From positions 1 through 41,194 of the forward strand of contig CAZCMX010000016.1 in assembly GCA_964499985.1 (NCBI GenBank): DNA of 41,194 nt, given 5' to 3'. The position numbers and the translations under genes were made by a program. This DNA is from UBA5734 sp964499985. GTDB taxonomy: Bacteria > Bacillota > Clostridia > Saccharofermentanales > UBA5734. Positions 31,751-39,504 of this stretch are shown here, one piece after another. The stretch's first letter is position 1; each line of letters starts with the position of its first letter. The notes beneath the pieces were generated by a model. It made no database searches, had not been told where the DNA came from, and saw only the letters and a list, made by a program, of their open reading frames with translations.

Positions 31751-32281
31751 TTAGTTGTCATCCCCCAGGACTGAGACGTCCGGGAGATTACGGTATTTGC
31801 CGTCAAAGTCCAGGCCATAGCCGACGATGAATTCGTCGGGGATCTGGAGGCCTGTATACTCGACCTCAATGTCCACCTTGCGGCGGTCGGGCTTGTCAAA
31901 AGCCGTGCACAGGGCGATGCTGGCCGGATTCCTGGTGCTGAGAAGCTCACGCAGGTGCTTCAAAGTCAGCCCGGTATCGACAATATCCTCGACGACAATG
32001 ATGTGTTTGCCGGTGATATCGGTGTCCAGGTCTTTCGTGATGCGGACGACGCCCGATGTGCGCGTGCCACTGCCATAACTGGAGACCGACATGAAATCGA
32101 TCCGGCAGGACACACCGATGCAGCGGGCGAGGTCTGACATGAAAATGAAAGCACCTTTTAAAACACCGATCAGGATAATCTCCTTGCCGGCATAATCGTG
32201 CGTGATCTGCTCGCCCAGTCGACGGCACATCTGGTCAATTTCCGCGCGGGAGATCAGGACACGTTTGATGGTTTTGCTCAT
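31751..32281 (-). CDS. hpt: Hypoxanthine phosphoribosyltransferase
   Basis: 176 residues. The PRPP-binding loop VVEDIVDTGLTL is near 101-112, with VLKGAFIFMSDLAR near 44 and DEFIVGYGLDFDGKYRNLP near 150, all typical of HPRT. It salvages hypoxanthine and guanine to nucleotides. An in-frame TTG at 32314 exists, but the AGGAGG ribosome site lies inside that extension, so the ATG at 32281 is the start. An extended -10 promoter overlaps the tilS stop upstream, so hpt-ftsH may also be transcribed independently. Confidence 0.96.
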   Translation of the reverse strand: MSKTIKRVLISRAEIDQMCRRLGEQITHDYAGKEIILIGVLKGAFIFMSDLARCIGVSCRIDFMSVSSYGSGTRTSGVVRITKDLDTDITGKHIIVVEDIVDTGLTLKHLRELLSTRNPASIALCTAFDKPDRRKVDIEVEYTGLQIPDEFIVGYGLDFDGKYRNLPDVSVLGDDN

Positions 32282-32316
32282 GGCTCGATCAGCCTCCTGG
32301 TTTTTTGTACCCAAAT

Positions 32317-32325
32317 ATTATAGCA
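32317..32325 (-). promoter_or_regulatory. Extended -10 promoter for hpt-ftsH
   Basis: Minus reads TGC-TATAAT, with the hexamer overlapping the tilS stop codon. It lies 36 nt before the hpt ATG. The -35 is weak. Confidence 0.5.
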
Positions 32326-33484
32326 GTCTGTCATCGTTAATTCGTGTTTCAAAAGCAACTTTATGTAAAGAATTTATGTCCTTCTGGTGACGGCCTGTCT
32401 GTGAGAAACAGACAATGGGGCCGCAAAGGTCCATGACGACCCCTGAGGGCCAGTCCAGATGCCCTCTGGACCGCTGGTCCAGGATCATGTCCCGGGCCAG
32501 CTTCAGATGTCGCCATTCGATGTCCCGGTCCTGGCCGCTGGCCTGGCGCCAGCACAGGCGCAGCACCCGGTTCTGGATGGCCGGATGCTGTCTGCCGAAC
32601 AGGACACGGTCGAGCTTGACGGCCGGCTGAGCCGCTGGATCAGCCGATGCGGCAGCAATCGCCGAAGTGGGCGCCTGGCAGGCGGTCAGATCCACAAATG
32701 CCAGCCTGGCCTGCTCGCTCAGATAGGCCTCGTCCGCTTGCACCAGATCGGCCATCCGGGCCAGGGCGATGGCCGGATCATGGCCGGCGACCTCCCGCCA
32801 GGCAGGCAATACCTGGTGACGCAAGCGGTTGCGGAGTGTGAATGGGTCTTCATTGGTGGTGTCCAGGTGATAGGGGATCGCCTGCCCGGCCAGGTAAGCC
32901 AGGAGCTCCTGGCGCCGGATGCCGAGCAAGGGGCGGATGAATGGGCCCGTCACGGGCGCCATGCCGGTGAGTCCCGCCAGGCCGCAGCCACGTCCCAGAT
33001 GGAGCAGCACGGTTTCGGCCTGATCGTCCAGATGATGGGCCAGGGCGATCCGTATGCCGGGCAAATCGCCGCGTTCAGCCAGCCATTGCCGCAGACAGTC
33101 GGTAAAAAACTGGTGGCGGCAGGCACGGCCGGCAGCTTCGAGTCCCAGGCCGGTCTGGCTGGCAAAGGCGGAAACATCAATCGACCGGGAAACAAATTCG
33201 ATCGTTTCGCTTTCACAATAGGACCGCACCAGGGCTTCATCGGCATCACAGGCGCCGGGCCGGAGCTGGTGGTTGAGATGGGCCACCCGGAGCGGAAAAA
33301 GGTCGAGCCGGTGCAAAAGATGGAGCAGGGCCATCGAATCCGGACCGCCGGATACCCCGACGAGAACTCCGCTGCCCGCAGGCACCAGCGCCTGCTGCTC
33401 AATCGCGAGCAGGACACGGTCAGCCAGGGTGGGATGATTGGGGGTCTTAGAACGGCGGTGGTTCACTGGGCACCCGTCCGTCAT
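32318..33484 (-). CDS. tilS: tRNA(Ile)-lysidine synthase
   Basis: 388 residues. The PP-loop motif SGGPDS is at 45-50, followed by RVAHLNHQLR and LAHHLDDQAETVLLHLGRG, the hallmark of TilS. A C-terminal region of about 190 residues follows. TilS converts the wobble cytidine of the minor isoleucine tRNA to lysidine, which is essential. The ATG at 33484 lies inside the 3' end of dnaB (38-nt overlap), with only a poor ribosome site; a GTG at 33466 is an alternative start. The overlap suggests coupled expression with dnaB. Confidence 0.93.
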   Translation of the reverse strand: MTDGCPVNHRRSKTPNHPTLADRVLLAIEQQALVPAGSGVLVGVSGGPDSMALLHLLHRLDLFPLRVAHLNHQLRPGACDADEALVRSYCESETIEFVSRSIDVSAFASQTGLGLEAAGRACRHQFFTDCLRQWLAERGDLPGIRIALAHHLDDQAETVLLHLGRGCGLAGLTGMAPVTGPFIRPLLGIRRQELLAYLAGQAIPYHLDTTNEDPFTLRNRLRHQVLPAWREVAGHDPAIALARMADLVQADEAYLSEQARLAFVDLTACQAPTSAIAAASADPAAQPAVKLDRVLFGRQHPAIQNRVLRLCWRQASGQDRDIEWRHLKLARDMILDQRSRGHLDWPSGVVMDLCGPIVCFSQTGRHQKDINSLHKVAFETRINDDRLL

Positions 33485-34841
33485 CCTGTTCGAAGAACAT
33501 GGTGTATTTCGGCCACCAGTTCAGGTGGACACTGCCGGTCATGCCCTGGCGGTTCTTGGCGATGATGACTTCCGCATCCTCGATTTCCAGCTGCATATGG
33601 TTGGGGTCATAATAATTTTCGCGGTACAAGAAAACGACAATGTCGGCATCCTGCTCAATCGCACCCGAGTCGCGCAGGTCTGAAAGCATCGGCTTCTTGT
33701 CCGAACGGGCTTCACAGGCACGCGACAGCTGAGACAAGGCGATGACCGGGACATTGAGTTCCCGGGCCATGATCTTGAGCGAACGGGAAATCTCCGAAAT
33801 CTCCTGCTGGCGGCTCTCGGACCGGCTCTGGCCATTGCCGCTCATCAGCTGGAGATAGTCGATCACCACCAGGCCGAGCTTGTCTTCGAGCTTCAACTGG
33901 CGGCATTTCGACATCATTTCCATGACGGAGGTCCCCGAGCGGTCATCGATATGGATCGGGGCAGCGTACAGGGTTGGCAGGGCGCGGGCAATCTTGTCCC
34001 AGTCCTCGCTTTGCAGGTCGCCGGTCGTCAGGGAGCGGGCCTGGACCAGTGACTGGGCGCTGAGCATGCGGTTGCCAATTTCCTCCTTGGACATTTCCAG
34101 CGAAAAGATGGCGGCTGGCACATTGTACAAGGTGGCTGCCTTCTGGGCGATATTGAGGGCGAAGGCCGATTTGCCCATGGCGGGGCGGGCGGCCACAATG
34201 ACCAGGGCGCCCGGTCTCAGGCCGCCAAGCGCGCGGTCGAGGGCTGGCAAGCCGGTCAGGACATGGCGTTCGTGGATCTTGCCCCGGGCCATGGCTGCCA
34301 GTTCATTGACGGTGCGGCCCATGATGTCCTTGATGCTTTCAAATCCGGCCGCATCGCGGTTCTCCCGGATCTCGTAGATGCGCTTGGCAGCAACGTCCAG
34401 AAGGATATCAGCCTCGTTAGCCTCATCGTAGCAAAGGCCGGTCACCTCGTCCATCGCAGTCAGAAGGCGGCGCAGCAAGGATTTCTGGCGCACCAGGTCA
34501 GCGTAATGGAGTGCATTGGCCATGACCGGGATCGTATCGGGCAGCGCGCTGATATAGGCGATGCCGCCGGCCTTGTCCAGCAGAGCCTTGCTTTCCAGAT
34601 GGTCACTGACCGTCAGGATATCGACCGGCTTGCTGGAGAGGTAAAGCTCACAGATGGCATCATAGATCAGGCGGTGGTCCGGCCGGTAGAAGTCATCGGT
34701 CTTCAGCAGGGCCGTGATCTCGGCAAGCTGGCGCTCTCCGGACATGGCACTGCCCAGGACGGACTGTTCGGCCTGGACATTGTGCGGCAGGATCCGGAGG
34801 GCCGGCCGGGGTTTGGCTGGGGTATTTGTCTCAGCAGCCAT
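33447..34841 (-). CDS. dnaB: Replicative DNA helicase DnaB
   Basis: 464 residues. The N-terminal domain opens RILPHNVQAEQSVLGSAM. The RecA-like domain has Walker A ARPAMGKS at 218-225 (canonical RPSMGKT), Walker B LVVIDYLQLM, and SRACEARSDKKPMLSDLRDSGAIEQDADIV, which marks the catalytic arginine-finger region. No intein interrupts the Walker motif, a common insertion site. It unwinds DNA at the replication fork. The ATG overlaps the rplI stop by one base (TGATG), so translation is coupled. The rplI-dnaB pairing is standard in Bacillota. Confidence 0.98.
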   Translation of the reverse strand: MAAETNTPAKPRPALRILPHNVQAEQSVLGSAMSGERQLAEITALLKTDDFYRPDHRLIYDAICELYLSSKPVDILTVSDHLESKALLDKAGGIAYISALPDTIPVMANALHYADLVRQKSLLRRLLTAMDEVTGLCYDEANEADILLDVAAKRIYEIRENRDAAGFESIKDIMGRTVNELAAMARGKIHERHVLTGLPALDRALGGLRPGALVIVAARPAMGKSAFALNIAQKAATLYNVPAAIFSLEMSKEEIGNRMLSAQSLVQARSLTTGDLQSEDWDKIARALPTLYAAPIHIDDRSGTSVMEMMSKCRQLKLEDKLGLVVIDYLQLMSGNGQSRSESRQQEISEISRSLKIMARELNVPVIALSQLSRACEARSDKKPMLSDLRDSGAIEQDADIVVFLYRENYYDPNHMQLEIEDAEVIIAKNRQGMTGSVHLNWWPKYTMFFEQDDGRVPSEPPPF

Positions 34842-35287
34842 CAGTGAAGGGCAACGACCTCAAGGGCAATCTTGACGGTCACTTCATGATGCAGTTTGAT
34901 TTCCGCTTCAAAGCGGCCGAGGGACTTGATCGCCTGGTGCAAGGTGATCCCCCGCTTGTCGATCTTGAAGCCGGCCTTTTCCAGAGCCGCTGCCACATCC
35001 ATCGCCGTGACCGCGCCATAGAGGCGGCCTGCTTCGCCGGTTTTCATGGCCAGCTGGATGGTCTGGCCGCTGAGCCTGGCGCCGGTTTCCTTGGCTTCAG
35101 CCAGTTCACGGGCAGCCCGGGCGGCTTCCGCCCCCTTTTTGTTCTTGATGCTGTTGAGATTGGCGGCAGTGGCCTCGAGGGCGAGGTTCTGCTTGAACAG
35201 AAAGTTCCTGGCATAGCCGTCCTGGACTTCCTTGATATCGTCGGCTTTGCCGAGCCCCTTGACGTCCTTGATTAAAATGACTTTCAT
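34841..35287 (-). CDS. rplI: Ribosomal protein L9
   Basis: 148 residues. The N-terminal domain is MKVILIKDVKGLGKADDIKEVQDGYARNFLF, followed by the long connecting helix and a C-terminal domain (TAMDVAAALEKAGFKIDKRGI). L9 bridges the 50S surface and reduces frameshifting. The frame extends upstream to 35338, but the ATG at 35287 is the conserved start and has AGGAG about ten bases before it. The gene heads an operon with dnaB, behind an extended -10 promoter placed directly after the rpsR terminator. Confidence 0.97.
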   Translation of the reverse strand: MKVILIKDVKGLGKADDIKEVQDGYARNFLFKQNLALEATAANLNSIKNKKGAEAARAARELAEAKETGARLSGQTIQLAMKTGEAGRLYGAVTAMDVAAALEKAGFKIDKRGITLHQAIKSLGRFEAEIKLHHEVTVKIALEVVALH

Positions 35288-35349
35288 GTGTTTTTGCTCC
35301 TGTTTTGTCCCGGCCGGCTCAAGCGGCCTTACTTTCATGAGTAAAGTGC

Positions 35350-35358
35350 ATTATAACA
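35350..35358 (-). promoter_or_regulatory. Extended -10 promoter of rplI-dnaB
   Basis: Minus reads TGT-TATAAT, immediately after the T-run of the rpsR terminator. The upstream -35 region lies inside the terminator hairpin and does not match consensus. Confidence 0.55.
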
Positions 35359-35387
35359 TAAAAAAGCGCCCGGGTATCCGGGCGCTT
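35359..35387 (-). terminator. Rho-independent terminator of rpsF-ssb-rpsR
   Basis: A 10-bp stem AAGCGCCCGG/CCGGGCGCTT (plus 35364-35373 and 35378-35387), 4-base loop, followed on minus by a run of six T (two outside the stem pairing plus further). It is 28 nt after the rpsR stop. Confidence 0.9.
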
Positions 35388-35414
35388 GGGCTTGTTGCAG
35401 GTGACTGGCAAGGA

Positions 35415-35690
35415 TTATTCGCCAGTATAGGGCAGCAGAGCGACATGACGGGCGCGCTTGATCGAGATGGTCAGGCGGCGCTGATGCTCGGCACAGTTGC
35501 CGGTCATGCGCTTGGGCAGGATCTTGCCCCGTTCAGAAACGAATTTACGCAGACGGTTGATGTCTTTGTAATCAATCGATTCGACTTTATCGGCGCAGAA
35601 TGCGCAGACCTTGCGGCGGGAACGTCTCGGACGCATGCCTCCGCGGCCTTCCTTGTCGCCGCTGTCGCGGCCACGTTTGAAATCAGCCAT
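35415..35690 (-). CDS. rpsR: Ribosomal protein S18, zinc-binding type
   Basis: 91 residues. A basic N-terminus is followed by RRKVCAFCADKVESIDYKDINRLRKFVSERGKILPKRMTG and the C-terminal rRNA-binding part. A CxxC pair (KVCAFC) and a third cysteine in GNCAEHQ suggest the Cys-containing, zinc-binding form of S18, rather than the Cys-free form. S18 binds S6 in the 30S subunit. GAAAGGAG precedes the ATG. It is the third gene of rpsF-ssb-rpsR. Confidence 0.97.
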   Translation of the reverse strand: MADFKRGRDSGDKEGRGGMRPRRSRRKVCAFCADKVESIDYKDINRLRKFVSERGKILPKRMTGNCAEHQRRLTISIKRARHVALLPYTGE

Positions 35691-35728
35691 GGTTTTTTGC
35701 TCCTTTCAGCAAACTAGACAACCAGAGA

Positions 35729-36175
35729 TCAAAGATCGAAGGGCAGTGAGGTTTCGTCATCCGACGAAGGGAAGAACCCATCCGGGCTCGGCATGCTAGC
35801 GGGTGCAGGGGCACCGGCGCTGGCCTGTGGGGCAGGCTCGTAGCCGCCACCGCCTGATTTTTTGGTGTCGCCGAAATAAATCTCGTCAGCCACCACCTCG
35901 GTTGCGGTGCGTTTATTGCCGTCCTTGTCATCATAGCTGCGGGTCTGCAGCGAACCGATGACAATCATCCGGGAACCCTTGTGGAAATACTTGGCGACAA
36001 AGTCAGCCTGCTGGCGCCAGGCGACAATATTGATAAAATCAGCCTGTCTTTCGCCATTGGCGGTTTTGAAACGACGCTCCACCGCCAGGGAAAACGTGCA
36101 GACGGGCACATTGCTCTGGGTGGTGCGCATTTCCGGATCGCGGGTCAAGTTACCCATCAGGATCACTTTGTTCAT
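35729..36175 (-). CDS. ssb: Single-stranded DNA-binding protein
   Basis: 148 residues. The OB fold begins MNKVILMGNLTRDPEMRTTQSN and includes FINIVAWRQQADFVAKYFHKGSRMIVIGSL. A glycine/proline/alanine linker follows, and an acidic C-terminal tip (DDETSLPFDL) for partner proteins, although the usual DDDIPF ending carries two extra residues. It coats single-stranded DNA in replication and repair. It lies between the rpsF and rpsR genes, 24 and 38 nt apart, the usual order in Bacillota. Confidence 0.97.
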   Translation of the reverse strand: MNKVILMGNLTRDPEMRTTQSNVPVCTFSLAVERRFKTANGERQADFINIVAWRQQADFVAKYFHKGSRMIVIGSLQTRSYDDKDGNKRTATEVVADEIYFGDTKKSGGGGYEPAPQASAGAPAPASMPSPDGFFPSSDDETSLPFDL

Positions 36176-36199
36176 GGTCTCACTTGTCCTTTCTGACTC

Positions 36200-36487
36200 T
36201 TATTCGTCAGTACGGATTACCAGATAACGAAGAACACCATCGGTGATCTTGAGCACGCGCTCAAGCTCCTTCGGGAATTCTGCTTCCGCACTGAAGTTGA
36301 TGAGGAAGTAGTAACCTTCCTTCTGATCATCAATTTCGTACGCAAGGCGCTTCTTGCCCCAGACATCGATCTGTTCGAGCGTTGCAGACGCTTCAACGAG
36401 ACCCTTGACTTTCTCGACGGTCGCATTCACTGCTTCTTCACCGAGAACGGGGTTCAGGATTACCATTGCTTCATACTTTCTAGCCAT
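36200..36487 (-). CDS. rpsF: Ribosomal protein S6
   Basis: 95 residues, full length. MARKYEAMVILNP and DVWGKKRLAYEIDDQKEGYYFLINF are the conserved S6 blocks. It sits on the 30S platform with S18. GGAGGAGG precedes the ATG. It is the first gene of the operon, about 100 nt after a strong promoter, with a structured leader that may bind S6:S18. Confidence 0.98.
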   Translation of the reverse strand: MARKYEAMVILNPVLGEEAVNATVEKVKGLVEASATLEQIDVWGKKRLAYEIDDQKEGYYFLINFSAEAEFPKELERVLKITDGVLRYLVIRTDE

Positions 36488-36588
36488 TGTTTCACCTCCT
36501 CCTGGACTTACGGCCCAAAAACCTGGGCGAGGATTGTTCTTTTTGAGTTTTAAAAGAACAACTGCAGCAAAAGATAATGCGCAGCGCT
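36488..36588 (-). ncRNA. rpsF 5' leader, candidate S6:S18 autoregulatory RNA
   Basis: About 100 nt separate the promoter from rpsF. On minus, CCCA...TGGG (plus 36514-36527) forms a small hairpin followed directly by CCG (plus 36511-36513). A CCTC upstream can pair with the GAGG of the ribosome site. A hairpin with a conserved CCG is the feature of known S6:S18-binding leaders. A second hairpin, TTGTTCTTTT/AAAAGAACAA, lies further upstream. The fit is by eye only. Confidence 0.4.
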
Positions 36589-36592
36589 AAAA

Positions 36593-36621
36593 ACTATAGC
36601 ATGAGATGATCAGAGGGTCAA
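36593..36621 (-). promoter_or_regulatory. Sigma-A promoter of rpsF-ssb-rpsR
   Basis: On minus, TTGACC (plus 36616-36621), 17-bp spacer and TATAGT (plus 36593-36598), preceded by TGC. It combines a -35 and an extended -10, as expected of a strongly expressed operon. Confidence 0.75.
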
Positions 36622-36653
36622 GTCCATTCTAACAGCCAGCCTGGTCCTTGTCC

Positions 36654-37094
36654 TTAGTCTGGTCCAGAAATTTTTGTCGCATCCGGCACAATCCTTTGGA
36701 CCAGATGCTTGAGCAGCAGCGCGGTCTGGTCATAGACCGCCTGGGAGAGGCCATAGGGATCAGGAATTTCCACTTGAGGTTCACCGGCCTTCTCCCCCAG
36801 AGTCAAAACCTTGTCGGCCAGCTGGGGGTAGCGCAGGATGACCGCCTGTTTCTGCTGGACATTCATGGTCAAGATCCAGTCAAAGGGCTCCAGGTCGACT
36901 GAATCGAGGCGCCGGGCCCGGTGGTTGTCCAGGCTGCGGCCGCCGGCTAGCCGGGCTGCCCGGACGGCCTCGGCGGTTGCTGCATCACCCGGCAGGGCGT
37001 GTATTCCAGCCGATTCCGCAACCGTTTCAGGCAAGAAACTTTCCGCCATCGGGCTGCGGCACGTATTTCCCGTGCAGACAAATAGGATTTTCAT
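36654..37094 (-). CDS. ywlE: Low-molecular-weight phosphatase, probable protein-arginine phosphatase (YwlE-like)
   Basis: 146 residues. The P-loop CTGNTCRS is at 7-14 (nucleophile C7, R13) and the general-acid IPDPYG near 110-115 (D112). Thr at position 11 of the loop is the residue that makes Bacillus YwlE specific for phosphoarginine; ordinary members have a bulkier residue there. The frame continues upstream to 37403 in a low-complexity run, but ATG 37094 with AGGAGG is the true start. It follows sua5 by 50 nt, as in Bacillus prfA-ywlC-ywlE order. Confidence 0.9.
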   Translation of the reverse strand: MKILFVCTGNTCRSPMAESFLPETVAESAGIHALPGDAATAEAVRAARLAGGRSLDNHRARRLDSVDLEPFDWILTMNVQQKQAVILRYPQLADKVLTLGEKAGEPQVEIPDPYGLSQAVYDQTALLLKHLVQRIVPDATKISGPD

Positions 37095-37144
37095 ATGGCG
37101 CAACCTCCTGTTGAATAACTGGGTCGATCGAGACCGATTTTCGA

Positions 37145-38305
37145 TCAGACGGGCTCTCCCCCACCTGCAGCTTTGCCCAGGCGGTTCATATAGGCCAGTC
37201 CTTGTCCATGCGCGGGCAGGCCCTCGGCCAGGATCAGCCGCGTGCCCCGGCGGTCGAAGGAACGCAAAGCATTGAACAGATGATGCGATGCGGCCTGAGG
37301 ATCGGGATGATCCGCATAGATTTCCACAGCCAGGCCCGAGGGCAGATCGGCTGGCCCGGCAATACCGGTCAGCTTGAGGAAGGCCTCGAGAGTGTCCAGG
37401 CAAAGGTATAGGCCGAATCCGGGGCCGGCCTGGCCGCCAGCCTCGGTCTGCCAGCCCGCACGGACCAGATGGGTCAAGAGACAGCTTGCCCGTTCCAGGC
37501 TGCTGGACTGGTCACAGATAATCAGTCTGGCCCGGGGGGCATAATGGCGGTATTTCATGCCCGGCGACTTGGGCGCCCGGGCGCTGTGAGGCTCCTGGTT
37601 CCGCTGGTTCGGCTGCTTGTCCGGCGGCGTGCCCAGGACAGCGTCGATCATGTCCTGGGTGACCGCTCCCGGCCGCAAGATCACAGGCGAGGCCTCCGTC
37701 AAATCCAAAACTGTCGATTCCAGGCCAAATTCACAGGGGCCACCATCAATGATAAAGGGGACAAGGCCGGTGAAATCCTCTTCGACATGCCAGGCCCGGG
37801 TCGGGCTGGGCCGGCCAGACTTATTGGCCGAAGGAGCCGCGATGGGCACCCCGGCGAGCTCGATCAGGCGCCGGGCGACTGGATGGGCGGGAATCCGCAC
37901 CGCAACCGTCTCTAGTCCGGCCGTGACGATATCCGGCACCAGGGGCGACCGGGGCAGGATCAGCGTCAGGGGGCCGGGGGCAAAGGCCGCCAACAGACGG
38001 CGGGCCACAGGCGTCAGGCCGGTGGTCAAGGGCTCGATATCCGCGGGCTGGGCCACATGGACAATCAGGGGATTATCCCCGGGCCGCCCCTTGGCTGCAA
38101 AAATTTTCGCCACGGCGCCGGCATCCAGGGCATTGGCCCCGAGGCCATAGACGGTCTCCGTGGGAAAGGCGACCAGCTCGCCATCCTGCAAGGCCGCGGC
38201 GGCAGGCAGGAGCAGGCGGTCCAGGGCAGGTCTGGCTGCCGATAAATCCGCAGGCTCTGTCATTGCCACCAGGCCCGGTTCAATCCTGATGAGTTGGGTT
38301 TTCAT
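37145..38305 (-). CDS. sua5: L-threonylcarbamoyladenylate synthase (Sua5/YwlC)
   Basis: 386 residues: an N-terminal YrdC-like domain (about 1-230) and the C-terminal Sua5 domain. The first has VAFPTETVYGLGANA, KGRPGDNPLIVHV and APSANKSGRPSPT, which hold the catalytic basic and polar residues. The linker KSPGMKYRHYAPRA marks the Sua5 type. It makes the threonylcarbamoyl-AMP used to form t6A in ANN-decoding tRNAs. The start overlaps the prfA stop (ATGA). It is the middle gene of prfA-sua5-ywlE. Confidence 0.95.
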   Translation of the reverse strand: MKTQLIRIEPGLVAMTEPADLSAARPALDRLLLPAAAALQDGELVAFPTETVYGLGANALDAGAVAKIFAAKGRPGDNPLIVHVAQPADIEPLTTGLTPVARRLLAAFAPGPLTLILPRSPLVPDIVTAGLETVAVRIPAHPVARRLIELAGVPIAAPSANKSGRPSPTRAWHVEEDFTGLVPFIIDGGPCEFGLESTVLDLTEASPVILRPGAVTQDMIDAVLGTPPDKQPNQRNQEPHSARAPKSPGMKYRHYAPRARLIICDQSSSLERASCLLTHLVRAGWQTEAGGQAGPGFGLYLCLDTLEAFLKLTGIAGPADLPSGLAVEIYADHPDPQAASHHLFNALRSFDRRGTRLILAEGLPAHGQGLAYMNRLGKAAGGGEPV

Positions 38306-39384
38306 CCAGCATCATCCTCACTGGCCTGGCCCAGGCTATTGGACCGCGAGGCGGCCTGCAGCGCCCGGATGATTTCCCCCAGGTCGCCGAGCAGGATGCC
38401 CTCCAGGCGATACAAGGTCAGGCCGATCCGGTGGTCCGTCACTCGGCCCTGATGGTAATTGTAGGTCCGGATCCGTTCACTGCGGTCACCCGTGCCGACC
38501 TGGCTCTTGCGTTCCGAAGCGATCGCGCCGCTATGGGCGGCCTGGGTCATTTCCAGCAGGCGGGACTTGAGCACGGCCATGGCCCGGTCCTTGTTCTTGT
38601 ATTGTGACCGCTGGTCCTGGCAGGTCACCACCAGGCCCGTCGGCTTATGGGTGATGCGCACCGCGGAATCGGTCCGGTTGACATGCTGGCCGCCGGCCCC
38701 GGAAGCCCGGTAGGTGTCGATCTGCAGGTCATTGGGATTGATCGCCACCTCCACATCCTCTGCCTCCGGCAGGACAGCAACCGTGACTGTCGAGGTATGG
38801 ATGCGGCCGCCGGATTCCGTCACCGGCACCCGCTGGACGCGGTGCACGCCGCTTTCAAATTTCAGCTGGCTATAGGCGCCGCGCCCTTCGATCATGAAGA
38901 CAATTTCCTTGAAGCCACCGATTTCGGTCTCACTGGCATCGATCAGCTCAGTCTTCCAGCCCTGGGCTTCGGCATAAGCCCCATACATGCGGAACAAGAC
39001 AGCCGCAAACAAGGCCGCCTCTTCCCCGCCGGCGCCGGCCCGGATCTCCATGATCACATTGCGGTCGTCATTGGGGTCCTTGGGCAGGAGCTGCTCCACA
39101 AGCTCTGCTTCAAGCGTCGTGGCACGTATTTCCAGGCCAGAGAGTTCTTCCCGCACCAGTTCACGAAACTCCCGGTCATCGGACTGGGTCAATAGTTGCC
39201 GGTGCTCCTCGATCGCTTCCTGAGTCTGGCGCAAGGCCTTGATATTCTCAACCAGCGGCGACAACTCCGCATGTTCTTTAAGCAGGCGACGATAGCGATC
39301 CTGGTCGGCAAAAACAGCTGGATCGGACAGCAAGAGATTCAATTCATCAAAGCGATTTTCTACCGCACTTAGTTTATCTAGCAT
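38302..39384 (-). CDS. prfA: Peptide chain release factor 1
   Basis: 360 residues. The stop-codon reader motif PVT is at 187-189 (P-x-T, RF1 type, recognising UAA and UAG), and the catalytic GGQ is at 231-233 in RASGAGGQHVNRTDSAVR. RF2 would have SPF at the first position. It releases the nascent chain at stop codons. AAAGG precedes the ATG. prmC, which methylates the GGQ glutamine and often lies nearby, is absent here. It leads the prfA-sua5-ywlE operon. Confidence 0.97.
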   Translation of the reverse strand: MLDKLSAVENRFDELNLLLSDPAVFADQDRYRRLLKEHAELSPLVENIKALRQTQEAIEEHRQLLTQSDDREFRELVREELSGLEIRATTLEAELVEQLLPKDPNDDRNVIMEIRAGAGGEEAALFAAVLFRMYGAYAEAQGWKTELIDASETEIGGFKEIVFMIEGRGAYSQLKFESGVHRVQRVPVTESGGRIHTSTVTVAVLPEAEDVEVAINPNDLQIDTYRASGAGGQHVNRTDSAVRITHKPTGLVVTCQDQRSQYKNKDRAMAVLKSRLLEMTQAAHSGAIASERKSQVGTGDRSERIRTYNYHQGRVTDHRIGLTLYRLEGILLGDLGEIIRALQAASRSNSLGQASEDDAG

Positions 39385-39404
39385 ACAATTACCTTTCGAC
39401 CCCG

Positions 39405-39410
39405 ATTATA
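39405..39410 (-). promoter_or_regulatory. -10 box of the prfA operon promoter
   Basis: A perfect TATAAT on minus, 20 nt before the prfA ATG. There is no matching -35 at 16-18 bp, and TG lies directly upstream. The leader would be very short. Confidence 0.4.
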
Positions 39411-39492
39411 CATGATTTTTCGGCGCAAAGTGCGGCAAAAGACTTTGTCGACTTATGCAACTTCCCGTCTGGTAACCTGCGTGCCATTCCGA

Positions 39493-39498
39493 TATAAT
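39493..39498 (+). promoter_or_regulatory. -10 box of the scaffold/GGGtGRT operon promoter
   Basis: A perfect TATAAT on plus. At 17 bp upstream the sequence is TGGTAA, a poor -35. The predicted start near 39505 puts the structured leader at the very 5' end of the mRNA. Confidence 0.5.
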
Positions 39499-39504
39499 GA
39501 CATG

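Noticed and set aside
32459..33565. 368-residue open frame on plus
   Set aside because: Antisense to tilS and the dnaB end; low-complexity composition and no ribosome site.
37095..37403. N-terminal extension of the ywlE frame
   Set aside because: Arg/Pro/Gly-rich translation of the sua5 shadow; the ATG at 37094 has AGGAGG and the conserved MKILFVC start.
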